From an uncultured Micavibrio sp. (GTDB lineage Bacteria > Pseudomonadota > Alphaproteobacteria > Micavibrionales > UBA1664), in assembly GCA_937896295.1 (NCBI GenBank), contig CALBME010000177.1, positions 1-12,957 of the forward strand: DNA of 12,957 bases. Reading direction: 5' to 3'. Of this stretch, positions 7,084 through 12,445 are shown in pieces. The notes below the pieces were generated by a model, which did not search any database, was not told the DNA's origin, and saw only the letters and a list, made by a program, of their open reading frames with translations. How positions within the stretch are numbered: the stretch's first letter is position 1; each line of letters starts with the position of its first letter. A program made the position numbers and the translations under genes.

Positions 7084-8012
7084 CCGCCTATTACAACGAA
7101 ATCGAACCGTATGCCGCTGACTGGCTGGAAAACCTGATTGCGGCCGGACATATCGCGCACGGAATCGTTGACCGCAGGAGTATCGAAGATGTCCGACCAG
7201 ATGAACTTTTGGGATTCACACAGTGCCATTTCTTTGCCGGAATTGGCGTCTGGTCATTCGCCCTGCGCGGTGCCGGATGGACCGACGACAAGCCGGTCTG
7301 GACTGGATCATGCCCCTGCCAGTCTTTCAGCGCGTCAGGCAAAGGAAAGGGGTTTGCTGACGAGCGGCACTTATGGCCGGCATGGTTCCACCTTATCCGC
7401 CAGTGCCGCCCTAGCGTCATTTTTGGCGAACAGGTTGAAAATGCGATCAATCACGGATGGATCGACCTTGTTCAATCTGACCTGGAAGGTGAAGGTTACG
7501 CCTGCGGGCCGGTCGGTTTTCCGTCTTGCGGCGTCGGTGCGCCGCATATCCGTTCCCGATTGTGGTTTGTTGCTGAAAGGCTGGCCGACGCCGACGGCAC
7601 AATCGCCAAACAGCTTGCGCGGCCAGGGGCAAGATCCGATGAAGCGAAAGACGCAAGGCCATGCGGTCAACCTTACGGATGCGGTTACGTTAGCGTCATG
7701 GCCAACACCAAAAAGTCAGAATGCGAACAGTCCGGCGGATCATGGTCAAGGCGGGGCGGATTTACAGACAAAAGCGCAGCTTGCGGCATGGCTGGCGCGG
7801 CCATTGAACGGCCCGGCCCGGTTAACGGCTTCTGGCGAAATGCTGACTGGATCGGATGCAGGGATGGAAAGTTCCGGCCAGTTGAACCCGGCACATTCCC
7901 GCTGGCTTATGGGGCTTCCGCCAGAGTGGGACGCCTGCGCGCCTATGGCAACGCGATCAACAAGGAAGCCGCGCAAGCCGTGATTGAGGCATACTTAGAA
8001 AAAAGCCCCTGA
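7080..8012 (+). CDS. Phage DNA C5-cytosine methyltransferase
   Basis: This 310-aa enzyme transfers a methyl group from AdoMet to carbon 5 of cytosine. The family motifs appear in order. Motif I is FAGIG (52-56), motif IV is GSCPCQSFSASGKGKGF with catalytic Cys80, and motif VI is EQV (117-119) where most family members have ENV. Motif VIII is in APHIRSR (154-160). Motifs IX-X are in RLRAYGNAINKEAA (285-298). The roughly 120 residues between VIII and IX form the target-recognition region. AGGGG lies about 4 bases before the ATG. It sits directly after a second methyltransferase, so the phage probably masks at least two sequence contexts from host restriction. Most of this gene also encodes another protein in a different frame (7189-7983), so its sequence is doubly constrained. 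The stop codon lies in the loop of a terminator hairpin. Confidence 0.93.
   Translation: MTAYYNEIEPYAADWLENLIAAGHIAHGIVDRRSIEDVRPDELLGFTQCHFFAGIGVWSFALRGAGWTDDKPVWTGSCPCQSFSASGKGKGFADERHLWPAWFHLIRQCRPSVIFGEQVENAINHGWIDLVQSDLEGEGYACGPVGFPSCGVGAPHIRSRLWFVAERLADADGTIAKQLARPGARSDEAKDARPCGQPYGCGYVSVMANTKKSECEQSGGSWSRRGGFTDKSAACGMAGAAIERPGPVNGFWRNADWIGCRDGKFRPVEPGTFPLAYGASARVGRLRAYGNAINKEAAQAVIEAYLEKSP
7189..7983 (+). CDS. Overlapping gene nested inside the cytosine methyltransferase, 264 aa
   Basis: A complete second frame lies inside the methyltransferase gene. Its ATG at 7189 has AGGAG at 7176-7180 with 8-base spacing, stronger than the site of the host gene. The product begins MSDQMNFWDS, has a Ser/Pro/Ala-rich N-terminal third, then TDGSTLFNLTWKVKVTPAGR (residues 89-108). 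It has two WPTP motifs (132-135 and 171-174) and ends with LNPAHSRWLMGLPPEWD (232-248) plus a basic tail. From memory, this arrangement recurs in phage proteins, and WLMGFP/WLMGLP ends also occur at the C-terminus of some phage cytosine methyltransferases. I therefore believe it is a true gene rather than an open shadow. Each WPTP is encoded by the same bases as LADAD or MANTK in the methyltransferase frame. Function is unknown. It may assist or modulate the methyltransferase. A start at TTG 7138 is less likely. Confidence 0.8.
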   Translation: MSDQMNFWDSHSAISLPELASGHSPCAVPDGPTTSRSGLDHAPASLSARQAKERGLLTSGTYGRHGSTLSASAALASFLANRLKMRSITDGSTLFNLTWKVKVTPAGRSVFRLAASVRRISVPDCGLLLKGWPTPTAQSPNSLRGQGQDPMKRKTQGHAVNLTDAVTLASWPTPKSQNANSPADHGQGGADLQTKAQLAAWLARPLNGPARLTASGEMLTGSDAGMESSGQLNPAHSRWLMGLPPEWDACAPMATRSTRKPRKP

Positions 8013-8022
8013 CCGGGGCTTT
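8002..8022. terminator. Bidirectional rho-independent terminator
   Basis: AAAGCCCC (8002-8009) pairs with GGGGCTTT (8015-8022) around a 5-base loop that contains the methyltransferase stop codon. On the plus strand it is followed by TTTAATTTTAAA. On the minus strand it is followed by six T residues after GGGGC, which is an even better terminator. It separates the plus-strand methyltransferase unit from the converging cold-shock gene. Confidence 0.85.
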
Positions 8023-8026
8023 AATT

Positions 8027-8230
8027 TTAAACCGCTTTCAAACTGCAAGCCGCAGTCTTTCCGCGTTCCTGTTTTTTATCAAACTCGACCATCTGGCCTT
8101 CTTGTAACGATCGCATACCGGACTTCTCAATCTCGGTAATGTGGACAAATACATCAGATCCGCCGTTATTCGGGCAGATAAAGCCATAGCCTTTGGTCTC
8201 GTTGTACCATTTAACCTTGCCCTGTTGCAT
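8027..8230 (-). CDS. Cold-shock domain protein (CspA family)
   Basis: This 67-aa protein is one complete cold-shock domain. It opens GKVKWYNETKGYGFI and carries RNP1-like KGYGFI and RNP2-like VFVHI, the aromatic surface that binds single-stranded RNA or DNA. Length and layout match the family, and no extra domain is present. I chose the ATG at 8230 because GGAGG stands 6 bases upstream and the family starts there. The longer open frame to 8290 only adds a basic stretch that lies in the neighbouring gene. The start overlaps the end of the 77-aa gene by 20 bases. It is the last gene of the repressor operon, so it may be made during lysogeny and act as an RNA chaperone or anti-terminator. That timing is inferred. 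Confidence 0.93.
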   Translation of the reverse strand: MQQGKVKWYNETKGYGFICPNNGGSDVFVHITEIEKSGMRSLQEGQMVEFDKKQERGKTAACSLKAV

Positions 8231-8444
8231 CGGTCGCCTCCGTTTTGGGTTTGCGCGGCGATTTAGGTGGCTCAGGCGGTGCATCTTCAACCGCGTGACC
8301 GGCTTTCATGGCTTCATATACTGCCTCGGCGTTCATGACTTCGGCTGTAACGTCATCCTGGGTGACGAATTTAATGGCGGATTTTACGCTGCCAGCATTG
8401 ACATAGCGAATTTCAGCGCCCTTGGTGACTTTAAAAATAGGCAT
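8211..8444 (-). CDS. Small phage protein, 77 aa
   Basis: The first 50 residues look like a small folded domain (MPIFKVTKGAEIRYVNAGSVKSA...). The remainder is a Pro/Lys-rich basic tail (PPEPPKSPRKPKTEATD). Short proteins with this N-terminal pattern (IFKVTKG...RYV.AGSVK.AI..VTQD) are familiar to me from phage genomes, without known function. AAGGAA (8453-8458 on the minus strand) precedes the ATG by about 8 bases. It lies between the 36-aa gene and the cold-shock gene in one minus-strand operon and overlaps the latter. The basic tail could contact nucleic acid. This is inference. Confidence 0.8.
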   Translation of the reverse strand: MPIFKVTKGAEIRYVNAGSVKSAIKFVTQDDVTAEVMNAEAVYEAMKAGHAVEDAPPEPPKSPRKPKTEATDATGQG

Positions 8445-8472
8445 AGAATAGTTTCCTTCTAGGTGGTGGTTT

Positions 8473-8534
8473 CGAGGCGTTCTTACCTCGCTGGATGGCC
8501 GTGATTTAAGCCAGGAGAAGCTATCACGGCCATC
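8473..8534 (-). other. Two hairpins in the leader of the 77-aa gene
   Basis: A perfect 12-bp inverted repeat, GATGGCCGTGAT (8494-8505) and ATCACGGCCATC (8523-8534), encloses a 17-base loop. Read on the minus strand, it is followed by a second 5-bp hairpin (CGAGG/CCTCG, 8473-8490) and then the ribosome binding site of the 77-aa gene. Neither stem is followed by a T run, so they are not simple terminators. They may stabilise or process the operon mRNA or control translation. Confidence 0.55.
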
Positions 8535-8541
8535 GTGCGAA

Positions 8542-8652
8542 CTAAGCAGCCGAAGCGGGGGTTTCGTCTACTTTGGTTTCGTCGGGCGTTTCAGCGGGTG
8601 CAGGCGGCTCGACGTGTTCGATGGGTTGTTCTTTTGTTTCATCTTCGGACAT
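8542..8652 (-). CDS. Acidic Pro/Glu-rich small protein, 36 aa
   Basis: This ORF begins MSEDETKEQPIEHVEPP and consists almost entirely of Glu, Asp, Pro, Thr and Ala, with no hydrophobic core. It is surely disordered. AAAGGAA stands about 6 bases before the ATG at 8652 on the minus strand, which makes translation likely. It lies second in the operon, between the repressor and the 77-aa gene. A short acidic disordered peptide could mimic DNA or bind a basic partner such as the tail of the 77-aa protein. No evidence beyond charge supports that. Confidence 0.6.
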   Translation of the reverse strand: MSEDETKEQPIEHVEPPAPAETPDETKVDETPASAA

Positions 8653-8707
8653 GGCATTTCCTTTCGAGGTTCATAAGGGGCAAATTTTACAGGATATTTA
8701 ATTAAAA

Positions 8708-8938
8708 TCAAACTCTTTCGGCCTTAAACGCCGCCTCTATCTTATTGAAATTTGCCTTTTGAGGAATATATATGCCGTTCTTAATGCGATTGAACCCGGC
8801 AACAGACATGCCGTATTTTTCGCAAAACTGGCGCTCGCTTAATGGATCTTTTTTCCGCAGGCGCAGCTTTTCCAGTCGTTTTGACCATTTTTTTATAGCC
8901 TCGATCTTTTTGTGCATTTCTTCAATTCTATCGCTCAT
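8708..8938 (-). CDS. Small HTH repressor (Cro/C1-like)
   Basis: This is a 76-aa DNA-binding protein. A basic helical N-terminus (residues 1-30) is followed by a helix-turn-helix at about 33-60: SERQFCEKYGMSVAGFNRIKNGIYIP, quoted here as SERQFCEKYG then MSVAGFNRIKNG. The recognition helix is near residues 45-54. There is no C-terminal autocleavage domain, so it resembles Cro-type or small prophage regulators rather than LexA/CI-type repressors. It faces a divergent control region with two 18-bp palindromes, the closer only 18 bases from its start. I infer that it represses its own gene and the plus-strand early genes. The ATG at 8938 has only AAGGA 11 bases upstream, and a TATATT box ends 5 bases ahead of it, so the mRNA may be nearly leaderless. 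Confidence 0.85.
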   Translation of the reverse strand: MSDRIEEMHKKIEAIKKWSKRLEKLRLRKKDPLSERQFCEKYGMSVAGFNRIKNGIYIPQKANFNKIEAAFKAERV

Positions 8939-8956
8939 ATATTAATATATCCTTGA

Positions 8957-8974
8957 TTGCCGAATTTTTGTCAA
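8957..8974. promoter_or_regulatory. Putative repressor operator, copy 2, with minus-strand -35
   Basis: The sequence TTGCCGAATTTTTGTCAA is a diverged copy of the 18-bp palindrome, with six of eight arm pairs intact. On the minus strand its edge reads TTGACA, a consensus -35 element, pointing toward the repressor gene. The best -10 is TATATT at 8944-8949, with a long 19-base spacer. A repressor here would autoregulate its own transcription. Confidence 0.7.
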
Positions 8975-8988
8975 TACTGATTTTTTTA

Positions 8989-9006
8989 TTGACGAATATT
9001 CGGCAA
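8989..9006. promoter_or_regulatory. Putative repressor operator, copy 3, with plus-strand -35
   Basis: The sequence TTGACGAATATTCGGCAA matches eight of nine pairs. Its centre lies 32 bp from that of copy 2, about three helical turns, so two repressor dimers would lie on the same DNA face. The left edge TTGACG is a fair -35 for the plus strand, with a weak TAATGT at 9012 after 17 bases. It precedes the 61-aa ORF by 41 bases. Confidence 0.75.
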
Positions 9007-9047
9007 TGCCCTAATGTCTGGATAACGCCAACGCAACGGAGCCGATA

Positions 9048-9233
9048 ATGCTGGATCATCTTCTAAAACAGATCAGGGAAATATCAGAACAATTATCAAG
9101 CCATCTTGATAAAAACGACCTTTTAGAGGTTGAAGTTTTTCACGGCTTCACGGCGGAAGAAATATGCGCTGCAATTTACGATCATCTTGTGCCCACAATT
9201 AAATCCGAAATCCAAAGGAGATTAGACCAGTGA
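9048..9233 (+). CDS. First gene of the rightward unit, 61 aa
   Basis: I do not recognise this protein. It is an acidic, nearly all-helical product: an N-terminal amphipathic helix (residues 1-21), a second acidic segment (LDKNDLLEVEVF) and a C-terminal helix ending in QRRLDQ. It has no cysteine cluster, signal or membrane segment. GGAG near 9036-9039 precedes the ATG. It is the first ORF after the divergent switch, the position where phages often keep a Cro-like or early regulatory gene. I see no helix-turn-helix in it. Its stop overlaps the next start as GTGA. Confidence 0.7.
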   Translation: MLDHLLKQIREISEQLSSHLDKNDLLEVEVFHGFTAEEICAAIYDHLVPTIKSEIQRRLDQ

Positions 9234-10390
9234 GTAACTTACCCGCAATTATCGAAGCCAAAGACCTTGTATCGTTTAATGACGATGCGTTTAGCGAGTT
9301 CTTAGCCCGCGTCCGCAATGACTATGCGGTGAAAAATCCCGATATATCGACGGAGAAAGGCCGGGAGGAAATCAAATCCGCCGCTTATAAAGTCGCCAAA
9401 TTAAAGCGCGATGTTGAACGCCAGGCGGATAAACTGAAAGAGGACGCGCAGAAAACCATTAAATCAATCAATGATGGCAAGAAAAAAGCATTGGAAAAAA
9501 TGCAGGAATTGCAGGACGAAATCCGCAAGCCTGTAACCGATATGGAGAATGCAGAGGCCAAGCGCATTAAACAGCGTGAGGACTGGATTGCGTCGATTAC
9601 AGGCATGGCGGAAATACCGTTTGATGCACCGATTAATCTCATATCCGAGCGCATTAAAAACCTTGAAAATTATGCCGACTATGACTGGCAGGAATTTAAA
9701 AACCGCGCCACGATGTCGATCAGCGTGACCCGCGACGCACTGACCGGCGCACTGGCGCGGCGGCAGAAAGAAATTGACGATGCCGCGGAGATCGAACGTC
9801 AACGCGCACTGGATGCAGCATGGCTGGAGGCATATCATGAGGCTGTGCGGGAAAATGACCGTATTGATAATGAGGCATTGCTTGAGGCACAGCGCAAGGA
9901 AGCGGCAGAACGGGCGGCGTGGGATGCGATGTATCATGAAGCTGAGATGGAAAACCGTAAAATTGATGATATGGCCCGGATCGAGCGGGAGCGTATCGCA
10001 AACGCATGGCTTAAAATGTATGAGGAAGCCAGCGAAGAAAACCGCCGTCTGGACAGGCTGGCACAAGCCGAGGCCGATCGTCTGGCCGCTATAAAGGCTG
10101 GTGAGGATGCGGAATGGCTGCGGATGTACCATGAGGCCGATAAGCACAACACCGCACTGGATGCGGCGGAGAAGTCGCGGAAGGATGAAGCGGATCGTAT
10201 TGAACGGCAGCGCCTGGCCGATGAAGCCGAGCAAAAACGCCGGGACGGTGACGTTGCGCATAAGGCTGGCGTTAATCGCGCAGCACTGGCAGCGATTATT
10301 GAGGCTGGCGGCGTAACGGAAGTGGCTGGCAAGGCTATCATCACCGCCATAGCCCAAGGCAAAATACCGAACGTGAAAATTATCTATTGA
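9230..10390 (+). CDS. Phage coiled-coil recombination-associated protein with 17-aa repeats
   Basis: This 386-aa protein begins at a GTG with AAAGGAG 9 bases upstream (9214-9220). Residues 1-190 form the conserved phage part: a short N-terminal region, then long charged helices (AAYKVAKLKRDVERQ..., MQELQDEIRKPVTDMENAEAKR) that predict a coiled coil. Residues 196-312 carry four copies of a motif, and the last 45 residues (AHKAGVNRAALAAIIEAGG...GKIPNVKIIY) form a small conserved C-terminal domain. Related phage proteins beside YqaJ exonucleases are often labelled TolA-like or DUF1351-like, but nothing here indicates an envelope role. No signal or membrane segment is present. Position just upstream of the exonuclease suggests a structural or loading partner in phage recombination. 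That role is inferred. Confidence 0.75.
   Translation: MSNLPAIIEAKDLVSFNDDAFSEFLARVRNDYAVKNPDISTEKGREEIKSAAYKVAKLKRDVERQADKLKEDAQKTIKSINDGKKKALEKMQELQDEIRKPVTDMENAEAKRIKQREDWIASITGMAEIPFDAPINLISERIKNLENYADYDWQEFKNRATMSISVTRDALTGALARRQKEIDDAAEIERQRALDAAWLEAYHEAVRENDRIDNEALLEAQRKEAAERAAWDAMYHEAEMENRKIDDMARIERERIANAWLKMYEEASEENRRLDRLAQAEADRLAAIKAGEDAEWLRMYHEADKHNTALDAAEKSRKDEADRIERQRLADEAEQKRRDGDVAHKAGVNRAALAAIIEAGGVTEVAGKAIITAIAQGKIPNVKIIY
9815..10168 (+). repeat. Four 17-residue repeats inside the coiled-coil protein
   Basis: The copies are AWLEAYHEAVRENDRID (196-212 region), AWDAMYHEAEMENRKID, AWLKMYEEASEENRRLD and EWLRMYHEADKHNTALD, with the Trp at residues 198, 231, 260 and 296. Trp2, Tyr6, Glu8, Ala9, Asn13 and Asp17 are invariant. 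The spacers between them (12-19 residues) are Glu/Arg/Ala-rich helices. The DNA copies are diverged, so the duplication is old or has been kept under protein-level selection. Confidence 0.85.
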
Positions 10391-10404
10391 CGAATATCCG
10401 TCAA
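10387..10404. promoter_or_regulatory. Putative repressor operator, copy 4
   Basis: The sequence TTGACGAATATCCGTCAA matches eight of nine pairs and contains the stop codon of the coiled-coil gene (10388-10390). It lies 32 bases before the exonuclease ATG. TTGACG could act as a -35, and a possible -10 (TATCTT at 10413) has a poor 20-base spacing. It would allow the exonuclease unit to be controlled apart from the genes before it. Confidence 0.72.
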
Positions 10405-10436
10405 TATGAAACTATCTTAATAACAAAGGATTGAAC

Positions 10437-11105
10437 ATGACTATCATCTATCACGACAATATCATACAAGGAAGCGAAGAATGGCACGCAATGCGTTGCG
10501 GCCTTCTTACTGCCAGCGAAATGAAACTTATCATCACGCCGACGCTTAAGATCGCCAGCAATGAAAAAGAACGCCAGCACCTTTACGAGCTGGCCGCGCA
10601 ACGGATAACGAAATACGTTGAGCCGCATTATATCAGTGATGATATGTTGCGCGGACATGATAACGAAATCCTTGCACGTGCGAAATATGCCGAAAAATAT
10701 GCGCCAATAAAAGAGGTTGGATTTATCACGAATAATAAATGGGGATTTACATTAGGATATTCTCCTGATGGGCTTGTCGGTGACGATGGGCAAATCGAAG
10801 CTAAATCACGCCGTCAAAAATATCAGGTTGAGGCTATCGTATCAAACGAGGTGGATACTGATTTTGTTATTCAGCTTCAATCAGGACTTGTTACGTCGGA
10901 GCGCAAATGGGTTGACTTTATATCGTATCATGGCGGCATGCCCATGTTTGTAAAGCGCGTTTATCCTGATGTAAAAATACAAATGGCCATCTTGGAAGCA
11001 TCAGCCGCATTCCATGACAGGTTGAAAGTGGTAATGGAAAGATACGAATTTGCCGCGACTAAGTTTTTCCCAACGGAAAGGGTTATTGAGGAGGAAATGA
11101 TATGA
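10437..11105 (+). CDS. YqaJ-type phage exonuclease (lambda Exo-like)
   Basis: This 222-aa nuclease of the PD-(D/E)XK fold probably degrades one strand of double-stranded DNA ends to give recombinogenic single strands. The family landmarks are GSEEWHAMRCGLLTASE near the N-terminus, RGHDNE with the first acidic residue E77, GYSPDG with D111, and QIEAKS with E121 and K123. FVIQLQ (Q146, Q148) follows. Length is normal for phage members. I chose the ATG at 10437 over the in-frame TTG at 10431 because AAAGGA (10425-10430) stands 6 bases before it. Palindrome copy 4 lies just upstream, and the stop overlaps the next gene as ATGA. It presumably works with the 199-aa product, since no separate annealase of the Bet, Erf or RecT type is visible here. 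Confidence 0.93.
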   Translation: MTIIYHDNIIQGSEEWHAMRCGLLTASEMKLIITPTLKIASNEKERQHLYELAAQRITKYVEPHYISDDMLRGHDNEILARAKYAEKYAPIKEVGFITNNKWGFTLGYSPDGLVGDDGQIEAKSRRQKYQVEAIVSNEVDTDFVIQLQSGLVTSERKWVDFISYHGGMPMFVKRVYPDVKIQMAILEASAAFHDRLKVVMERYEFAATKFFPTERVIEEEMI

Positions 11106-11701
11106 GTGACATGCTTGACGTTATCAAGCCGAAATCAGATCAATTAAATGCAGATGATTTGATTGGTGGCCCTATAACCATTAAAATCACAGGCGCATCT
11201 GTCAAAAAAGGCACCGAGCAGCCAGCGTCTATATTTTTTGAAGGCGACAACGGCAAGCCATACAAGCCCTGCAAATCCATGATGCGTGTCATGGTAAAGG
11301 CGTGGGGTAATGACAGCCAGAAATATAAAGGTAAGTCCATGACATTGTACCGTGACGATAAAGTTAAATGGGCTGGCGCAGCAGTCGGCGGCATTCGTAT
11401 ATCGCATATGTCGCATATTCCTGAAGCTATCACAATGTCGCTGACGGAGAGCAAGTCGAACAGGAAGCCCTTTACTGTTCAGCCGCTTGCAGTTTCCGAT
11501 GTAAAGCCGATCAGCGATGATGAATACGCCAAGCTGCAATCCGGCATAAGCAATGCGGCAACCGAGCATAGCTTAATCGAGATCAAGAATGCGATTGCTG
11601 ATCAAGGCCCACGCATGAGTTTGGATCAAAAAAATAAACTGCAAGAGTTATATAAAAAACAGCTTGATACTGTTAAAAATGTACCGTTTCCAGGAGATTA
11701 A
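11102..11701 (+). CDS. Conserved phage protein next to YqaJ exonuclease, 199 aa
   Basis: I recognise the pattern but not the function. Proteins with SDQLNADDLIGGPITIKITG near the N-terminus, KPYKPCKSMMRV, GKSMTLYRDD and GGIRISHMSHI are common beside phage recombination nucleases. The first 135 residues look beta-rich, compatible with an OB-like single-strand binding domain. The C-terminal 60 residues (from about ISDDEYAKL) are helical and Lys/Gln-rich, similar in style to short C-terminal helices of recombination mediators. GAGGA at 11091-11095 lies 6 bases before the ATG, which overlaps the exonuclease stop. I infer that it is a single-strand binding or annealing partner of the exonuclease. 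A fold prediction should settle the OB idea. Confidence 0.75.
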   Translation: MSDMLDVIKPKSDQLNADDLIGGPITIKITGASVKKGTEQPASIFFEGDNGKPYKPCKSMMRVMVKAWGNDSQKYKGKSMTLYRDDKVKWAGAAVGGIRISHMSHIPEAITMSLTESKSNRKPFTVQPLAVSDVKPISDDEYAKLQSGISNAATEHSLIEIKNAIADQGPRMSLDQKNKLQELYKKQLDTVKNVPFPGD

Positions 11702-11703
11702 AA

Positions 11704-12216
11704 ATGACAGTGCAGCCAACAAAAGAAATTGATGAGGCTATCAGCAAGCTTGAAGAAAAATGGAAGCGTGACATAGCCGCTCTCCGCTCTGAACTCGCCG
11801 CTATGAAGGGCGATGGGGTGTGGAGGCCGAAACACGGGGATGACTATCATTTTGTAAATTACACGGGCGGAATATTAATAACGGTCTGGGAAGATGATTG
11901 CGATGCTGACAAAACCTGTCTCGCAATGGGCAACTGCTTCCGCACCCGCGAGCAAGCCGAACTTCACGTCCGCAACCTTCGCACCCACCAGCGCCTACGT
12001 GAGATGGCGGGGGAATGGAAACCGGATTTGCGGGACGACGAACAACAGAAATGGTTCATCGCATGGGACATATCAACTTCAAAACCTACTGCCGATTACA
12101 TAAACTATTGGATTGTCGCAGGTTGCGTATATTTCGACAGCAAGGAAGCGGCACAGGCTGCTATTGATGCGATAGGGATTGAGGATTTGAAGGCTTATTT
12201 GATTGGAGAAGGGTGA
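11704..12216 (+). CDS. Phage accessory protein with two related halves, 170 aa
   Basis: An N-terminal helix (EIDEAISKLEEKWKRDIAAL, residues 8-27) predicts a short coiled coil. It is followed by two segments that look like copies of one unit. Residues 39-92 open VWRPKHGDDYHF and close AMGNCFRTREQAE. Residues 104-157 open EWKPDLRDDEQQKWF and close AGCVYFDSKEAAQ. Units ending in GN.F.T.EEAE occur in many phage hypothetical proteins. AGGAG at 11692-11696 lies 7 bases before the ATG, and only two bases separate it from the previous stop. Its stop overlaps the next start. Function unknown. The paired small domains and helix suggest protein binding. Confidence 0.72.
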   Translation: MTVQPTKEIDEAISKLEEKWKRDIAALRSELAAMKGDGVWRPKHGDDYHFVNYTGGILITVWEDDCDADKTCLAMGNCFRTREQAELHVRNLRTHQRLREMAGEWKPDLRDDEQQKWFIAWDISTSKPTADYINYWIVAGCVYFDSKEAAQAAIDAIGIEDLKAYLIGEG

Positions 12217-12374
12217 TGGAGAAGATGTACCGTTTTCACTGGCTGGATAAAACTACCAGTGAAGGTATGGGCAGAGATGAAGCAGATGCATTCTCACGCC
12301 TTGGATTTGGCGGCGGCGCAATCCGCGCACTCGATTATTTTGAGGTAATAGAAACAGAGGACGATAAATCATGA
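12216..12374 (+). CDS. Small phage protein, 52 aa (YRFHWLD type)
   Basis: The product begins MEKMYRFHWLDKTTSEG and continues with DEADAFSRLGFGGGAIRALDYFE. I know this pattern from small phage accessory ORFs: a basic-aromatic strand, a helix containing DA..RLG and then GGGA.RALDY. The ATG at 12216 overlaps the preceding stop by one base, with GGAGAAGG ahead of it. It ends overlapping the next ATG (ATGA). Function unknown. It probably folds as a single beta-alpha unit and binds a partner. It is too short for most gene finders, but context and pattern support it well. Confidence 0.75.
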   Translation: MEKMYRFHWLDKTTSEGMGRDEADAFSRLGFGGGAIRALDYFEVIETEDDKS

Positions 12375-12445
12375 CCACCCCCGCCCAAAGCCTGAAGCCA
12401 ACTCACTGGATGCCCTTACCCGCAGCCGATGCGGAGGATGTGTGA
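12371..12445 (+). CDS. Possible 24-aa ORF, perhaps a gene remnant
   Basis: This short frame starts in ATGA with the 52-aa gene and ends at the base where the next ATG begins, so it links the two. It contains SLKPTHWMPLPAADAEDV. HWMPLP resembles the C-terminal end of phage DUF551 proteins, so this may be the surviving tail of a deleted gene that still maintains translational coupling. It carries the GGAGG ribosome binding site of the next gene inside it. Confidence 0.4.
   Translation: MTTPAQSLKPTHWMPLPAADAEDV

Noticed and set aside
7091..7450. Minus-strand frames within the cytosine methyltransferase
   Set aside because: Unlike the nested plus-strand gene they have no good ribosome binding site and no recognisable motif.
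7080..8012. Restriction-modification system around the methyltransferases
   Set aside because: No cognate endonuclease gene is adjacent; the VRR-NUC and HNH-like proteins are of phage replication or homing types.
8957..9006. CRISPR-like repeat pair
   Set aside because: Only two diverged palindromic copies with a 14-base gap and no cas gene; operators explain them better.
9464..10357. 297-codon minus-strand frame opposite the coiled-coil gene
   Set aside because: It is antisense to a well-supported gene whose repetitive Glu/Ala codons keep the opposite frame open; the product is a Cys/Phe/His-rich string with no motif or start signal.
9934..10362. 142-codon minus-strand frame
   Set aside because: Ser/Ala/Arg low-complexity product created by the same repetitive coding region on the other strand.
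3548..10404. Palindromes as LexA/SOS boxes
   Set aside because: They fit neither the CTGT-N8-ACAG type nor the alphaproteobacterial GTTC/GAAC type, and the nearby regulator has no autocleavage domain.
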